A DNA stretch of 64,000 nt, from contig CM054117.1 in NCBI GenBank assembly GCA_028673005.1, forward strand, positions 48,577,370 through 48,641,369, given 5' to 3'. Source of the DNA: Tanypteryx hageni. Lineage: Eukaryota; Arthropoda; Insecta; Odonata; Petaluridae. The notes under the pieces are model-generated. The model was not told the DNA's origin, searched no databases, and saw only the letters and a program-made list of their open reading frames with translations. Shown here in pieces: positions 1-12,606 of this stretch. A program made the translations under genes and the position numbers. Position 1 is the first letter of the stretch. The number at the start of each line of letters is the position of its first letter.

Positions 1-66
1 GCGAAAATACGTAATCCTAATGGGACAGATTTATTTTGGACTCATTTGCTTATCTAAACGACTATA

Positions 67-370
67 TAGTTGTAGAGTAAGCGAGAGGGGATGTGGGGAT
101 AGAGATAGAAAGGAAGGGATATAGAATGGAAGGTACATAGAGAGTAAGGGAGGTATAGAATTAGAAAAGGACGGGAGGAAAGAGATAAATAGGGAGACGG
201 AGAAAAAGAGGGGAGAGCTATGGATTGGGACAAGAGGAAATGAGAGAGGGAGGAGATGAGACAAAAGAGAGGCAGAGAGGGAGGGAGAGAGAGAGGGAAG
301 GAAAGAGAGAGGGACGGCTAGAGGGAGGGAGGAAATATTATTTTCTATTTATTATCATTACTTCATTTTT
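67..370 (+). repeat. Purine-rich direct repeat, copy 1
   Basis: GA-rich on the + strand. It shares ordered blocks with 976-1340: AGGAAGGGATAT, AATGGAAGGTACMTAGAGAG, GGTATAGAATTAGAAAAGGA, GGGAGACGGAGAAAAAGAGG, CTAYGGATTGGGACA, and ends in CTTCATTTTTGACAAGG. Open frames here are composition artefacts. Confidence 0.85.
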
Positions 371-975
371 GACAAGGACCTCATCATTTAACATATCGTA
401 CTCATTTTTCATATCGAAATCAAATATATTTGGAATACTTTTATCATAGTCCCGTCATATTTGACGGGCAATTACGCAAGTTATAACAATAAAAGCCTAG
501 ATGTGTTTTTTGTGTATAACGCTGACGTCACCAATGGCACTTTATAAAGCGTTTTCAACAAACTTCCCGATTAGGTGGAAGGTTGAAATGTTTAATTTGG
601 ATATAAAAATTAAATAACGAAAAAAATACTCGGGTTCTACTCCAGAGAGGTGATTTCCATTTCCCGTAAGATAACACGTAAAAGGCGACTTTTTAAAGTG
701 CAGACTTTTATTCTTTTGGAAATTCAAATTAGAAAGAATTGACGAACGATCTTCGAATTTGAACCATGTTTCAGGAAAATTAATAAAGTTTCTCATTTTA
801 TTCATCATTTTCTTATCATCTCTCATATTAAGCAATTAAATCACATATTTTGGGAAAATATATGCTTTTTAACGGAATGTTGCCTTGCCGGCCACGTTAA
901 ACTTCAAGAATTTAATGTTGTCTAAACCCGCATACGTGTAATATGAGTATATACGAGTGCATAGATTGCCTTAAA
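371..975. other. Spacer between purine-rich copies, with one palindrome
   Basis: AT-rich, no supported gene. CCCGTCATATTTGACGGG at about 450-467 is a near-perfect hairpin. The same sequence type recurs at about 35798-35816. Confidence 0.5.
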
Positions 976-1340
976 GATGTAGAGTAAGAGAGAGGGATGT
1001 GGGGAGGGAGATAAGAAGGAAGGGATATGGAATGGAAGGTACCTAGAGAGTAAGGAAGGTATAGAATTAGAAAAGGACTGAAGATAAAGAGGGAGACGGA
1101 GAAAAAGAGGGGAAGCTACGGATTGGGACAGGAGAGAATGAGAGAGAGGGGAGGTCAGACCAAAGAGAGGCAGAGAGAGGGAAGGAAAGAGAGAGAGGCG
1201 GAGAGAGAGGGACGGAGAGAAAGTGAGGGAGAGGTAGAGGAAAGGAAAGAGAGAGGAAGGGAGGGAGAGGGACGACGGGAGGGAGGGAGGGAATATTATT
1301 ATTTATTTATTATTATCACTTCATTTTTGACAAGGGGCTC
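976..1340 (+). repeat. Purine-rich direct repeat, copy 2
   Basis: Same orientation and block order as the copy at 67-370, about 900 bases downstream, with extra GGGAGAGAG-type units. It could be a local segmental duplication or two members of a dispersed family. The sequence between the copies (371-975) is AT-rich and not repeated here. Confidence 0.85.
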
Positions 1341-3959
1341 ATCGTTGGAGAAAACAAGAATGAGAAAAAATTCTCCGGAATCTCTATTTTGGCAAATTTT
1401 ATACCGACTCTTACTCAATATTTACAGCTGTTATTATTCATTTCTAAGTTCTCCGTTGAATTTCAACGAACAATTACACTAGAAAAATAAAATAATTTTG
1501 TGATTCTCCATAATAATGAGTTACGATTACTTCAGATGCATGGTTTCAGTAGGATTATCAGTCGTACGACGGATTTTTCAACCATAGGGTAACTGACAAC
1601 CGTCATATGACTGGCAATACTAGTAGATAAATAATCGGGATAGCGCTTCCAAAACTTTGGCGCCCGGCACGCCCGTAGCTCGGGCAGACCCTGCTCATGA
1701 TGTTAACTACTAGAAGATGAAAATTTTATATTGATTATTGTATTAGAAAATAAATCTGGATGTTAGAAAATCAGTTGTTCTGCATTATTTCAAATATTGC
1801 AGTAACGTTTTTCGAAGAATTGTTTTCTAGGAATTTTCTGAAAACCGCATCAACGTAGAAACCATTTTGATTGCCTTACTCACCGACATAGCATCCGTAA
1901 TATTGTACAATCCGTATCCCTAGTTTCGTTCGATAAAATAGTATCGTTAAATGTCCCTATAATAGAATGAAAAATTAATTATTTTTCAAAAAACCCATTG
2001 CGGGAAGATATTCAGTTATCAAACGCAAATTTGTCATTAAACTAAAGTATCTGTTGGTTGACGGTTAGATACTAACTGAGCTCAAAATAAGCTCACGCCA
2101 ACCGAAATTCAATTTTTGCGAACGTATTTTCGCACCGAAAAAAATCGCAGTAAAAAAATTGCGCAAATTGCGCGCGCTGGACACTGTATCGTAAATTTTG
2201 GTTTTTCGCATTTTTTCCATAATTTATTTAGCCAGCGACGCAATTCAAATCCGTGGGAAAGTATAAATTGAATGGAAAAAGCGTTGGGGGAACAGAAAAA
2301 TGTCAGAAATAGAGGTGATTCATTTTTAAATGAGATTTTCGTGGACTTTTCCTTTCACCCATAAAACTGCCTCCGTAGGTCAATAAACATTCAAATGAAT
2401 CGGTACATGAAAATTCCGACAAAAAAGTCAATAAAATCGATCATTCCGTCGAAAGATTAATTGATTAATTTTCTTACCGCAGTGTTTTGCAACGAAGGCA
2501 GACAAAGCGGTCGTAGATATTATTTTACCGACCCATTTGTCGACAGCGTTATCAATGCGCACAAACTTCAACGGATCGTCCAATTTTTTCCATGAATCGA
2601 CTATGAACGAGTCATTCCAGATAGCAAAAATATGACAAAAACATCAATAAAACAGATTATACTGTCGCAAAATTAGTTTCCTTACTGCTATTTTTTGAAT
2701 CGAAAAAATACGGAGAATACATAAATATTATATTAGCAACCAATTTGTTGACAACATTACTGACGAATACTGGCTATAACAGATGCTACCAGTTCTCTTT
2801 GAACTGCTTCGTTACATTTACCAAAGAATGATAGAGGCCGCCTTATGACTTAACACGAATTCCAAAACGAGCACTCAAGTACAAAAAACGAAAATTTAAG
2901 TACATACTTGTCTTGAGGTATCTCCTGGCATTGCCCTAACAAGGGTATGGCATTTTCTATAAGCACCGAAGGTTCTTGCAAAAAACGCCAAAGTTTATTT
3001 TCCCGTAAATAAGCATTAATTTAAAGCTGAAATGTTAAGTTACGTTTAGTAAAATCCTACTCTTCTCCATTAAAATACAAAAAAAATATTATTCTATATA
3101 ACTTAGATGTTTCCTTAGAATTTTTGCCATAGGCGCTATATCTCCTAGGTGCGTCTCTGTCTCCTGATTATGTCTATTGGATATAACTTAGACGAGTACT
3201 TAATTTTTCAATTTTTTATTCTGGAATTTGCCATGGTGAAAGTCATCTCGGGCAGTTAAAAGAGGAAATGAAACCGATACCGAAGAATGCGATCGGTATT
3301 ATTTATGTCCGCGTCTATAGTAAAAAAATCGGCATCCCTCTTATATGGCTCTCGATTGAATAATTCCAAGCGTCGCATCTTCTCTTTTTTTTTCTTTTTT
3401 TCCCGGTCTTATCTTTTCGGAACCAACGGAGGATGACGTAATTTATCGCTTTTAAGGCTTCCTTCCTTTCTTCCTTAAACCGTGTCGGCTTTCACGACAT
3501 CCTCCTCCCCCTGTCCGCTTACAGATACGCCTTGGTTATCATTATAAATAGACGTTCCTTACAGAGGAGGAGGATATAACATACCTGCGTAAAGGAGGAG
3601 AGGAAAAAAGAAAGGACATGCGTAAGGTTTTTTTTTATTTTTCTAGCAAATGGGAGTGAATACGGGGGACTATTTCCTCTAACTTTTTCTGCCTATTGAT
3701 TCTGACATAACTCAAACATCCTTTCGCCATTTAAGAATGGGGGGAAGGATTTTTTACGTGTGGCTCAATGTTTGCGCTAGAACGACCGTAAAATTCTGAC
3801 CCCGCCGGTTTAAATAATGGAGTTTTGCTGTATTCATCTTTTTTTAGATATGACATTGACGCACGCTCGGAATTTTAACGAATTTTTTAACGTGGGCTTG
3901 ATAAACATTTTCGTCGTAAATCGTAAATTCGCTCAGACTATTGTTTATCAGTTAGTACA
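1341..3959. other. Unassigned AT-rich sequence
   Basis: No gene, RNA or bounded mobile element recognised on either strand. It contains short GC-richer patches near 1660 and 3400-3600 (polypyrimidine and AGGAGGAGG runs) without a clear function. Confidence 0.5.
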
Positions 3960-3960
3960 C

Positions 3961-3962
3961 TT

Positions 3963-4029
<67 letters not shown>
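3961..4029. repeat. (TC)n(TA)n microsatellite
   Basis: A TC run of about 18 bases passes directly into about 24 TA units. The open frames across it are spurious. Confidence 0.97.
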
Positions 4030-4031
<2 letters not shown>

Positions 4032-4438
4032 CACTACAGCCCCCCTTCTCCGACATTGGGAACTGGCCCATATACATCTTCTTGACTCTTTCTCCCCTCC
4101 TGGCCTCAACCTTCGCTAACCCTATTAGCCCTCTTACAATGTCTCCTATAGTTACATTGTAGCTATTCGCGCTTTACCTCACCACACTCCCTCCTTATTG
4201 GCTATCCACCCTTCCCACTCCCCGCCTCCTCCAATCATCAACCTACTCACATCACCCTGTCATTCCCCGCCCAGTGTGTCACTTTCTCTCCATCGCTGAA
4301 GAAGGGCATATGCCCGAAAAGCTTACGTGTGTTTTTTGTGCGTGTTTTCTGCCAATTTGGTCCTCAACTTGGTAAGTGTCCGCTGGGCTTCCTTCAATAC
4401 CTTGTTGCCACCCTCATCCCTACCTTTTCTTTTCCTTA

Positions 4439-4440
<2 letters not shown>
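4030..4440 (+). repeat. Pyrimidine-rich block with a hammerhead-like fold between TA microsatellites
   Basis: C/T-rich sequence set between two (TA)n runs. At about 4295-4325 it reads CTGAAGAAGGGCATATGCCC, then GAAAAGC. This resembles the CUGANGA, helix II, GAAA core of hammerhead ribozymes carried by Penelope-like retroelements. One extra A precedes helix II. No reverse transcriptase is present. Possibly a terminal repeat of a retroelement. Confidence 0.45.

Positions 4441-4442
<2 letters not shown>

Positions 4443-4510
<68 letters not shown>
4443..4510. repeat. (TA)n microsatellite
   Basis: About 34 TA units, the longest in the window. Confidence 0.97.
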
Positions 4511-4511
<1 letters not shown>

Positions 4512-4621
4512 TGTTAAATATGCCATACTGCTTGCTTTAAAAATATTTTCTAACTTGAGTTGAATAATTTCTTTGTTTCATATTGTTTTCTCACAAAAAT
4601 GTGTTTAAAATACCTTATGTC

Positions 4622-5997
4622 TAGGCTCGTTGGGGTTCGATTTAAATCGATAAATGTAGATAAACATCGAATTAAAAAATGATTTTCGTCGATAAGTGTC
4701 GATTTTTACCACTACATTTTCCACGAAATGTATGTAATTATTTTACAATTTTGTTATCAAACTTAACATATTTTACCACCAAACATCCAAAATGGTAGAG
4801 ACAGTCTGTGTTTGTCATGCCAAACGACCACACAACATTCGGAGTTTGCTTTCTAATGTCGCATATGTCTTAAGGGCACATACTGAGCGACCGTGGGATC
4901 CAAATATAAAGGACAAAATATTATGATAGGTTTATTGCGCTCTTTCTTCACCCTCGGACGCCATTTACCGAAAAGTCGGGGAATGTCTATTGCGTCCTCT
5001 GCGCGACATTATCCGCCGACCTCCTCCAAGAGGGGAAATGAAAATTTTCCCGGACTGAAAAATGAGTACTGATCGTCAGATGGCCTTATGACATTTCCAA
5101 AAGCACCCTGTCATAAAATTTATATAGTCCATCTAAGAGTGTCCTCCGTGCTTAGTTTCTTTTGCATTGCTGTCGAAGGAGCAACGTTCCATATACGCAC
5201 TCGGAGATTTTTTTCCGTATTCATAGCCGTTTATTACTCAACATGATGAAATATGTTTCATCAAAATATTCATTCATAAATTAGATCACATTAATTTATC
5301 ACTATTGATCACGATTTCGTGAATCAGGGGCGCGAATTAACGAGTAGAATATGCTTTCTGATTTATTGCGAAAAATGAAGTGTTCCAGGTTGGTGGCCGA
5401 AGTCAACAACAACACATCCGCCTAAATATAGATGACAACAAACAAAACAGCATAAAGAAGCCCTGTTTTTATTTACACACTTTGAGTTAAATTTAATTAG
5501 AAGGAATTCAATTTATAACACTTTTCTGGATAAAATTAATGAAATGTATTGAAATAAATGTCGATATTAGATATCGCTTTTTGAGAAATATAAACGTCGA
5601 TGTTTGTGTATTTCTGGTTAATCAACCTCTTGGAAAATTATGGCCAAAATATAAAGGTCGAAAACCTAAATTTTTAAATAAATGTATAAAAATAAACGTT
5701 GATGTAGGTCGTTGATTTTTAGGAAAAATAAAGTGGTAGTGTTCGCTTTTTAAGAAATGTTAACGTCGAAAACTACCAAGCCTGGTAAAATTTATTTAAG
5801 TCAAAGTCGATATTGGTCGCCCATTTTTAGGGAAAAAAACGTCGATTTTTAAGAAAAATAAACGTCGAAAACTACCAAGCCTATAGCAGTAGTGTAATTT
5901 TAAGCGTCGATAATCGCCAAAAATCTCTCGGAAAAATAAACGTCGATTTAAATCGTCGATTTTCGAAAAAAATAAACTTCAAATTCTACCAAGCCTA
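4622..5997. mobile_element. Non-autonomous hAT-like element with minisatellite interior
   Basis: Left end TAGGCTCGTTGG and inverted right end TAGGCTTGGTAG. Flanks are CTTATGTC (4614-4621) and CTTATGTA (5998-6005), an 8-bp duplication with one mismatch. No transposase is visible. The last 450 bases repeat AAATAAACGTCGA and ACTACCAAGCCT units several times, so copies of the terminus recur internally. The left end also carries AAATCGATAAATG-type repeats facing the other way. Assigned to hAT from duplication length only. Confidence 0.7.
5530..5997 (+). repeat. Subterminal minisatellite of the 4622-5997 element
   Basis: Degenerate units of the form GAAAAATAAACGTCGA, some followed by AAACTACCAAGCCT. 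The full unit ends at about 5783, 5881 and 5997. Shorter AACGTCGAT pieces fill the gaps. Such arrays are common as transposase-binding regions, but that role is inferred here. Confidence 0.75.
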
Positions 5998-6215
5998 CTT
6001 ATGTATTATACCCGCTTATTTATTTACTATACTAATGCGTGCTTTCAAAAGGTGCCCATTATACTAAAAAGAGGATAAATTTAAGAGCAATGGGTGTGAG
6101 ACTGAATAACAGAAGAGAACGCTTTTACGCCAATGTAACTATCCAAATGAGTTTTGCAAAAAAAATCAAATAAAATATTTAAGTCGGATTATTCTTACAG
6201 TGTATTTTTTTACAC

Positions 6216-8733
6216 CAGAAGTGCCCAACCTTAGGGCTACCGTGAGTCACTTTAACGATTCAGCATGTATCGCGAGCCACGTATGGGTTTAATATGTATG
6301 AAAGACAAGTCTGAAATTACTAATTATAGACAAAATAATACTAAAATGTATTATATAAAATAATTTTAATATTATTAATTAATAATAATAATAATATTAT
6401 TTAATATTTTTATACATGAGCATCATTTAACAAAATTACAAAAAATAGCTATTTTTAATTACTTAATGTGAAATTTGACCTTGCGTGCTGCCCGCCAATT
6501 TGTTATACCCCGGGATATACGGAGTCACAGCCGGTGTCATGCAGTCATTGAGATGAATATCAATTAGCTGCGTTCTGAACGTAGATTTTAAAAAGGTCAT
6601 TGTTGAAACCCCTTTTTCACACAAATACGTTAACCCAAAACATGCATTCATTCGTTGAAAAATTTTCTTTCAAAAAAGGATATTTTTCCTCTTCTACCAG
6701 TGTCCAAAAATCCTTTTGCTCTTGCCTTCAACTGCAAATCTGATTGCAGAGTAATTATATCCATTTCGATATCAGCAATTCTTCTATGTTTCATTTTTGC
6801 TGTTTCTGCTGACATTTCACTTACTTCAAAATCATCAAATGGATTTAATATGAATATAGCAGAAGGTTGGATCACATGAAAATAAAAAAATCGAGCTTAA
6901 AAATTATTTTTAATCTCTTCAAGATTTTAAAAGTATGTATTCATGTCCATTTCCATAAATTCTTGAGCTCTTTTCTCTAAGCTGGGAAAGTGAATGAAGA
7001 TTCTGTTTCTTATTTGAGATGCCCATAAAATTAATTTTGATTTAAATGCATTTACAGTTCCAGTCAATTGAGCTATGGTTTTGTTTTTTCCTTGAAGTTC
7101 AAGATTGAGATCATTTAGCTTGGATGTTAAGTCTGTATGAAATGCCATGTCAGATAACCACCTAGGGTTAATGAGTTCTTCATAATGCTCATTCCTTGAT
7201 TCCAAAAACAGATTTATTTCTGGAAGAAGATCTTAAAATCGTTGGTTTACTGAGCCATTTAACCTCTGAATGAAAAATAAGAACACTCTACTGTGAATGA
7301 GTACGTTTGTAAGTGCTTTAAAGAGGCTATGTTGCAGTGGCCTAGCACGAATAGAATTCACAATTTACAGTATAACAGTCATAACATGATCAAAATGAAG
7401 TCTTTTTTAACATAACGCCTGCTGATGAATGATGCAATGGTAGCTTAGAAAATTTGTAAATTCAGCATCATCCATAAATAATGCAATTAAACCAACACCA
7501 CGCCCGATCATGGCTGGTGCATCATCAGTTGTTATAGAGACGAGTTTTTAAAGTGTTAAATTGATTTCTTTTACATCATTTTTAATGTCTTGATAGATGT
7601 CCCTCCCACGTGTTGTTCCTTTTAATGGTATAACTGACAGTATACCTTCTTTTGCAGTGCAATCTTTAAATACCATCCTTATAAATACATTCAATTGTGC
7701 CGTATTACTAACATCTGTTGATTCATCGCATTGTAAACTAAAAAATTCGCACATTTCAAAATCCCTCTTTAGTTGTTCCCTAACATTCTCATACATCGAT
7801 TCCATTCTCCGAGTCATTGTATTTCTAGACAGATGAACTTCTTGTATGGCTGACAAAATTTCCATCTTATTTTTAAATTCGTCAAATAATGGTTCTGATG
7901 TAGCAATCATTGCTTCATTAACCATTTTGTCACCTTCAAAAGGTTTTCTCTTTAATGCTAGTATGTACTTTGAATGATGCAATAGTAACAGCCTTCGATT
8001 TATTGACAGACTTCACGAACACAGGTTTCTGCGCAGCCAATGAAGTTTTTAATTGCTTAACTTTAACTCGATGTCATATTTTTTGTGAAGGGTAGTAAAA
8101 TGTCTTTCTACATTACATTTTTGCCCAACAGCAATAGTTGCGCCACAAATTAAGCAAAAGCATTTGTCTTTAAAACCAATGAAAAAATACTGCTCTTCCC
8201 TTTCTTCGTGAAAATTGTACTTGTATCTACGCGCTTTTTTAGTTTGTGGTTCACTTGCAGACATAATTGAGGGATTCGACAAAAATAATTGATCGAAATC
8301 AATTTTTATTTATTAGAGAAAAATATGATTAAAGAAATAACAATAATTACTTGCTCATCTGCAACAACAACAAATAATAATAACAAAATTCAGATGAAAG
8401 TAATATATCATATTTTCAATAGCTTTGTCGTGATGATCGATTCTGATTCGATTCGCGAAGGTCGCGATGTACGACACCTCGAATGTGATTAATCGCGATA
8501 TTATTAATGGCGGTGAACGGAAATGGTTTGTTTACGCGCAGAAATTTACATTTTGCAACAATATCGACCACTCCAAACAGATCAAAATTGTATGCAACCC
8601 CCAAAAGTTTGCCCACAAACTTGTTTCACTCACTAGCACAAGTGACGCGAAAAATTCAAATAGCCATCGCGAGCCACTTGAAATTGTTGCGCGAGCCACA
8701 TGTGGCTCGCGAGCTACGCGTTGGCCACTCCTG
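6216..8733 (-). mobile_element. hAT transposon (GTF2IRD2/Charlie8-like), decayed
   Basis: Ends are CAGAAGTGCCCAACC on the left and, reading inward on the other strand, CAGGAGTGGCCAACG. They are flanked by a perfect 8-bp target duplication TTTTACAC at 6208-6215 and 8734-8741, the size diagnostic for hAT. The subterminal regions carry repeated GCGAGCCAC motifs in both orientations. Length 2518 bp. The transposase lies on the minus strand and is interrupted by stops and a frameshift, so the copy is not autonomous. The intact duplication suggests a moderately young insertion. Confidence 0.93.
6463..8282 (-). pseudogene. hAT transposase pseudogene (BED finger plus catalytic domain)
   Basis: Starts at 8282 with a BED/TTF-like zinc finger: CFCLICGATIAVGQKCNVER, then HFTTLHKKYD. 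The 7982-7548 part carries the catalytic entry motif FFSLQCDESTD and ends at an in-frame TAA. Directly after that stop the same frame reads KLVSITTDDAPAMIGRGVG and LSYHCIIHQQAL, the second conserved hAT block. Further pieces run 7205-6927, 6875-6648 and 6651-6463. The order and motifs match the GTF2IRD2 (Charlie8-derived) and ZBED5 group. Several stops separate the pieces. Confidence 0.85.
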
Positions 8734-8741
8734 TTTTACAC

Positions 8742-11700
8742 CGCCTTATTCAAAATCTACTGTTATATTTATAATTTTATTAAATAATTGCGATAAGTAT
8801 AGTATAATTATCATGAATAAATGTCATAAAATATCAAATTACTCGAAAATGTTAATATAAAAGATATCTAATTAAATGAGCATTGAGAAATGTTTGAGAG
8901 AGTACATACAATGGACTGGCTTCGTTTAATCTTTTAATAAACATAACTTGGCTAAATATTTTTCATTTTTAACTTTTCTTAAGCTATTCCGTGGCGATAA
9001 AGATAACGCAGAAATTGTATTTCTCCGTCAAAATGTAATATTAACTTAAAATTCGTCCGTGGATCATACTCTCTGATAATATCTTTGGTTTTTGTCGTGC
9101 TCTCTGACTTTAATGTAATGGAGGGAACGCAAGAAACAACACAATCGAATAAAACATCCAAACTCTAAATTATTTTATTGTCTTTGGAACGAGGGAGAAG
9201 AAAAATTATTTTCTATCCTCAAAGCGAGATTGAGTACAGAAATCCTATTCGATTCCATTCTCATATTTCACGCAAAGCTATAAATAATTCGCAAATGAAA
9301 GCCTTTCGCCTAGTTTCAAGTCCTTTTCGTAATTCTCTTTCTTTCTAAACTAAATGCAACCCTTGTGTTTACGGTAATCTTGCATAAACAGCCATTAAAA
9401 CAATCCTCCGGGAAACCTCGGTGCGCAAACAAGGCCCATGGCCATGTGTATGTGTGAGTTAATGTGTCTGGGTTAATGTGTGTGGGGGAGGACGGGGAGA
9501 GGAGTTCCAAGCTTGTACATCTCCATACGGGGATCCTTCCTGGCCCTCATTTAAGCCTCGAAACACGGAAAACAAACCGACGGCGGATTTCCGTTCTTCC
9601 GAATATACACGTCAGTAAAACCGCCCTCCGAGATCATTCTGAATAGAGGCGTACAATCCACTTCCACGGCAGGATGTGACGGGATCCAAAAAGCGTCGAG
9701 GGTGGAGGTCAGATTGCCTTAATCATATTTTAGGAGCGGTTTATGAGGACACGATGTATCCGTACACGACCTAACAGAGACGGAGGCGATATACTGCTTA
9801 ATTTTCCAGAACACAAAAGAAATCGTTAGAAATGAAACGTTTTGTTTGTTCGTGCGTTCGAGTGACTTTACGATGAATTTTTGTTCACAAATGATATAGA
9901 TGTCGCGAGAGGTGTGGGAGGAGCAGAAAAAGATTGTGGAATGATCGAGCGCGATTCAAATGGGGTTTTTAAGAGGGTATGTCGTTTCGATAGTCCTGTG
10001 GTACATTAATCGGCCACACGTGAATGTTCATGCCTCATTTCCTACCTATTTCAGGCGAAGCATATTGATTTTTTTAGGCAAAGGGAATTATTGAACATTT
10101 CGTTTTTTGGAAGTTGGGGTTCGGAATAAATCTTTCATTATCCTATTTCAAACTACTTATTCATACTTTAAAGAAGAATTTCAAGCCCACCGTAATGCCA
10201 AAATGTAACTGTAAAACTACGCTTCTGCCATCGGTGAATCGCCACTGATGGCAGATCCTTCGCGACCGAAATGCGCGCCTGGTTTTCCCAGCTTTTTTAT
10301 GGCGCTTTGAGAGACACAGTTTGTCAACGATATCCAAAATGTCGAGCATGCTTTCATCTGAAAATCAGTATTTTCGATGAATCTGGTTTAGTCATGACCG
10401 TAATGTGGTTCAACGTAAAAAAATCCAGCTTTTAAAAATAAACTCCGATGACCAAAAACTGACATGTGAGGAAAGCTGGAATCCGATGGCAACACGAGTG
10501 CGAGCAAATCGAAAAGTGATCGCGGTGAAAAAGGCTCCTTGGAGTTCCGCGGCGTTCAATCTATGTGTCACGGAAGAACGATGTGATGTTTGAATAGGGG
10601 CGATCGAACTGTCCTTCAAGATTTGCCCGGAGAACGAACGCGAATCTTTCTTTAAAAAATAGTCTGTTTACGAGATTTTTCATCCGAAAAAAAAATTGGT
10701 AAGAAGAAAATCTCGAGTGCAACGCGACCACCGAAGAAATAAAAAAGAAGACGCAAATAGCTATTTTCCATTTTCCTAAACGATTAACGCTCGTAAATAT
10801 TGGATTATACAAACTGATCGCGCTTATTCCACTAGTTCGTATCAGGAAAATGTTTTTTTTTTCTTTGAAGACACATTTTTTGTTGTTTGTATCAACATTT
10901 CCCGCATAGAATTTAAAAAAAGTCATCCCTTACGTTTTACAGACTTTCTTCGTTAAGTTGTACTAAATATTGCAATCAAATATAAAACCAGTCAATAAAA
11001 TACGTTTCTTGCAGAATGATGCGGGTATTGTGAATTGATTGCGTCCATTACTGATTTTAATTTCTTATACACAATAAATGTAATTTTTTGCTAGCATCTA
11101 GCGAGTAAAAGGATCCGTATCGATTTTCACACGATCCCAGAATGTGGACGCGTTGTTTTCGTATATATTGTTCTCTGTGCGTGTTATGAGTAGCTGGCCT
11201 ACTTCCAGATTTTGATTGAACTTAATGGTTGCAGGAAACAAGTAGCTGGAACCGCGAGGGCCGAACCAATAACTGCCAAAACACGAAATAATCCAGAGAC
11301 ACGCAGGATTGTGGCGGCTTCCACCCTTGCCTGTGACAGAAATTGGACAAGTTAGAGGGGTAGATGTTACGGGAGTGAGGAAGTCCTGAATCAACGAAAT
11401 CCAAAGCGGAGTGCAATATTGTGTTCGTGATGGCATTTTAGGGACATGAGCGAGGGAGTTTAGTCTCACGTTTCGTGAAATATGTACGAAGAAAAATAAA
11501 AAAATAAAATTTAAAAAATGTTTTGTTCAAGATTAAATGGAGTGTGTATAGTTTGAATGAAATTTTTTCCTTTGGAACTTTTAGTTTTTAAATTAAAGGA
11601 ATCTTTTCTTCCAAAACGGAAATAAATGCTATACAAGTAAAAAATCTATATAAATTAAATACACTGTACATTTTTAAGAACATTTGAGACTGAATTTTTC

Positions 11701-12054
11701 GGAGACTAGTTCCATTAACGGATAGTAATGGGTATAGATTAAAATTAATAAGGATTTTTCCCATTCTAATAAAATCGGTAACTGAAAGATTCTCTTTATG
11801 TTACTGGGTGCTGCATTACATTCTCATACTATCAATCCTTTTGACGCTACTTCAATCTATTCGATCAATTAATGGTGTTCCCTCCGATATTTTCAGATCT
11901 ATCCATACTTATGAGCAAAAATATCTAATGTCCAAACCTACGTCATTTATCAAATATAAACAAGAACTCTAGAAAGATAACTCACGGTCCAGCCAGGTAT
12001 GATAATATAAACACGTATGATTTTGTATTAGTATCTTTGATTCGGAAAAAGGTA
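8742..12054. other. Mostly unassigned sequence
   Basis: AT-rich with moderately GC-rich stretches at 9370-9760 and 10150-10650. No splice-supported exon was found. A 123-codon minus-strand frame at 11098-11469 is listed separately. Confidence 0.5.
11098..11469 (-). CDS. Unrecognised 123-codon open frame
   Basis: From ATG at 11469. The composition is not biased to one residue, unlike most chance frames here, and it contains CLWIISCFGSYWFGPRGSS, then LFPATIKFNQNLEVGQLLIT. I do not recognise a family. It could be an exon, a remnant of a mobile element or chance. No clear splice sites or poly(A) signal decide this. Confidence 0.2.
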   Translation of the reverse strand: MRLNSLAHVPKMPSRTQYCTPLWISLIQDFLTPVTSTPLTCPISVTGKGGSRHNPACLWIISCFGSYWFGPRGSSYLFPATIKFNQNLEVGQLLITRTENNIYENNASTFWDRVKIDTDPFTR

Positions 12055-12062
12055 TCGAGAGC

Positions 12063-12349
12063 CAAGGGCGGATATAGGACCAGGCAATCACCTAGAGCCG
12101 ATAGAGATTAGTGTTAATGGAGTCAGGAGCTTATTGCGAGAGGGGAAAGAGATGTATACATTGATTGTGAAAACTCCCAACACAAAGAACCGGTGAAGCA
12201 CCCTAAATAATGAAGAAGATCATCGTAAACTATACTTGGCGAAGGCCAAACTCAACTGACGGGTATCACCGAAAGATAATTATTTCTAAAGGTTCCACTC
12301 AAAGACTTTGAGCTGGGATCGACGTCGAACTCAGAAGTCTACCTACTTT

Positions 12350-12407
<58 letters not shown>

Positions 12408-12561
12408 TATATACATATATAAATATATATGAAAAGAAATGATTAAGAATCTGATACTCTGTTTTCCTCCAAAAATTTAACCACGTTTTCAGAATTCGGG
12501 AGGTTTAGGTCCCGCAAACAACTATCGCCTAGAAACCTCGCGCCCCCTAAATCCGTGCCTG
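12063..12561. mobile_element. Small hAT-like MITE with an internal TA microsatellite
   Basis: Left end CAAGGGCGGATATAGG and inverted right end CAGGCACGGATTTAGG. Flanks are TCGAGAGC (12055-12062) and TCGAGAGT (12562-12569), 7 of 8 identical. It holds a (TA)n run at about 12354-12430 and no coding capacity. The 499-bp length fits a MITE. Confidence 0.7.
12354..12430. repeat. (TA)n microsatellite inside the hAT MITE
   Basis: A TA run with a few ACATA interruptions. Confidence 0.95.
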
Positions 12562-12606
12562 TCGAGAGTCATACGAGCATGTATGTATGTGTATATATAT
12601 ATATAT

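Noticed and set aside
1123..1482. 119-codon Arg/Glu/Gly-rich frame
   Set aside because: Translation of a purine-rich repeat, with no start or splice support.
3817..4563. Open frames rich in Tyr-Ile across TA repeats
   Set aside because: They are translations of microsatellites.
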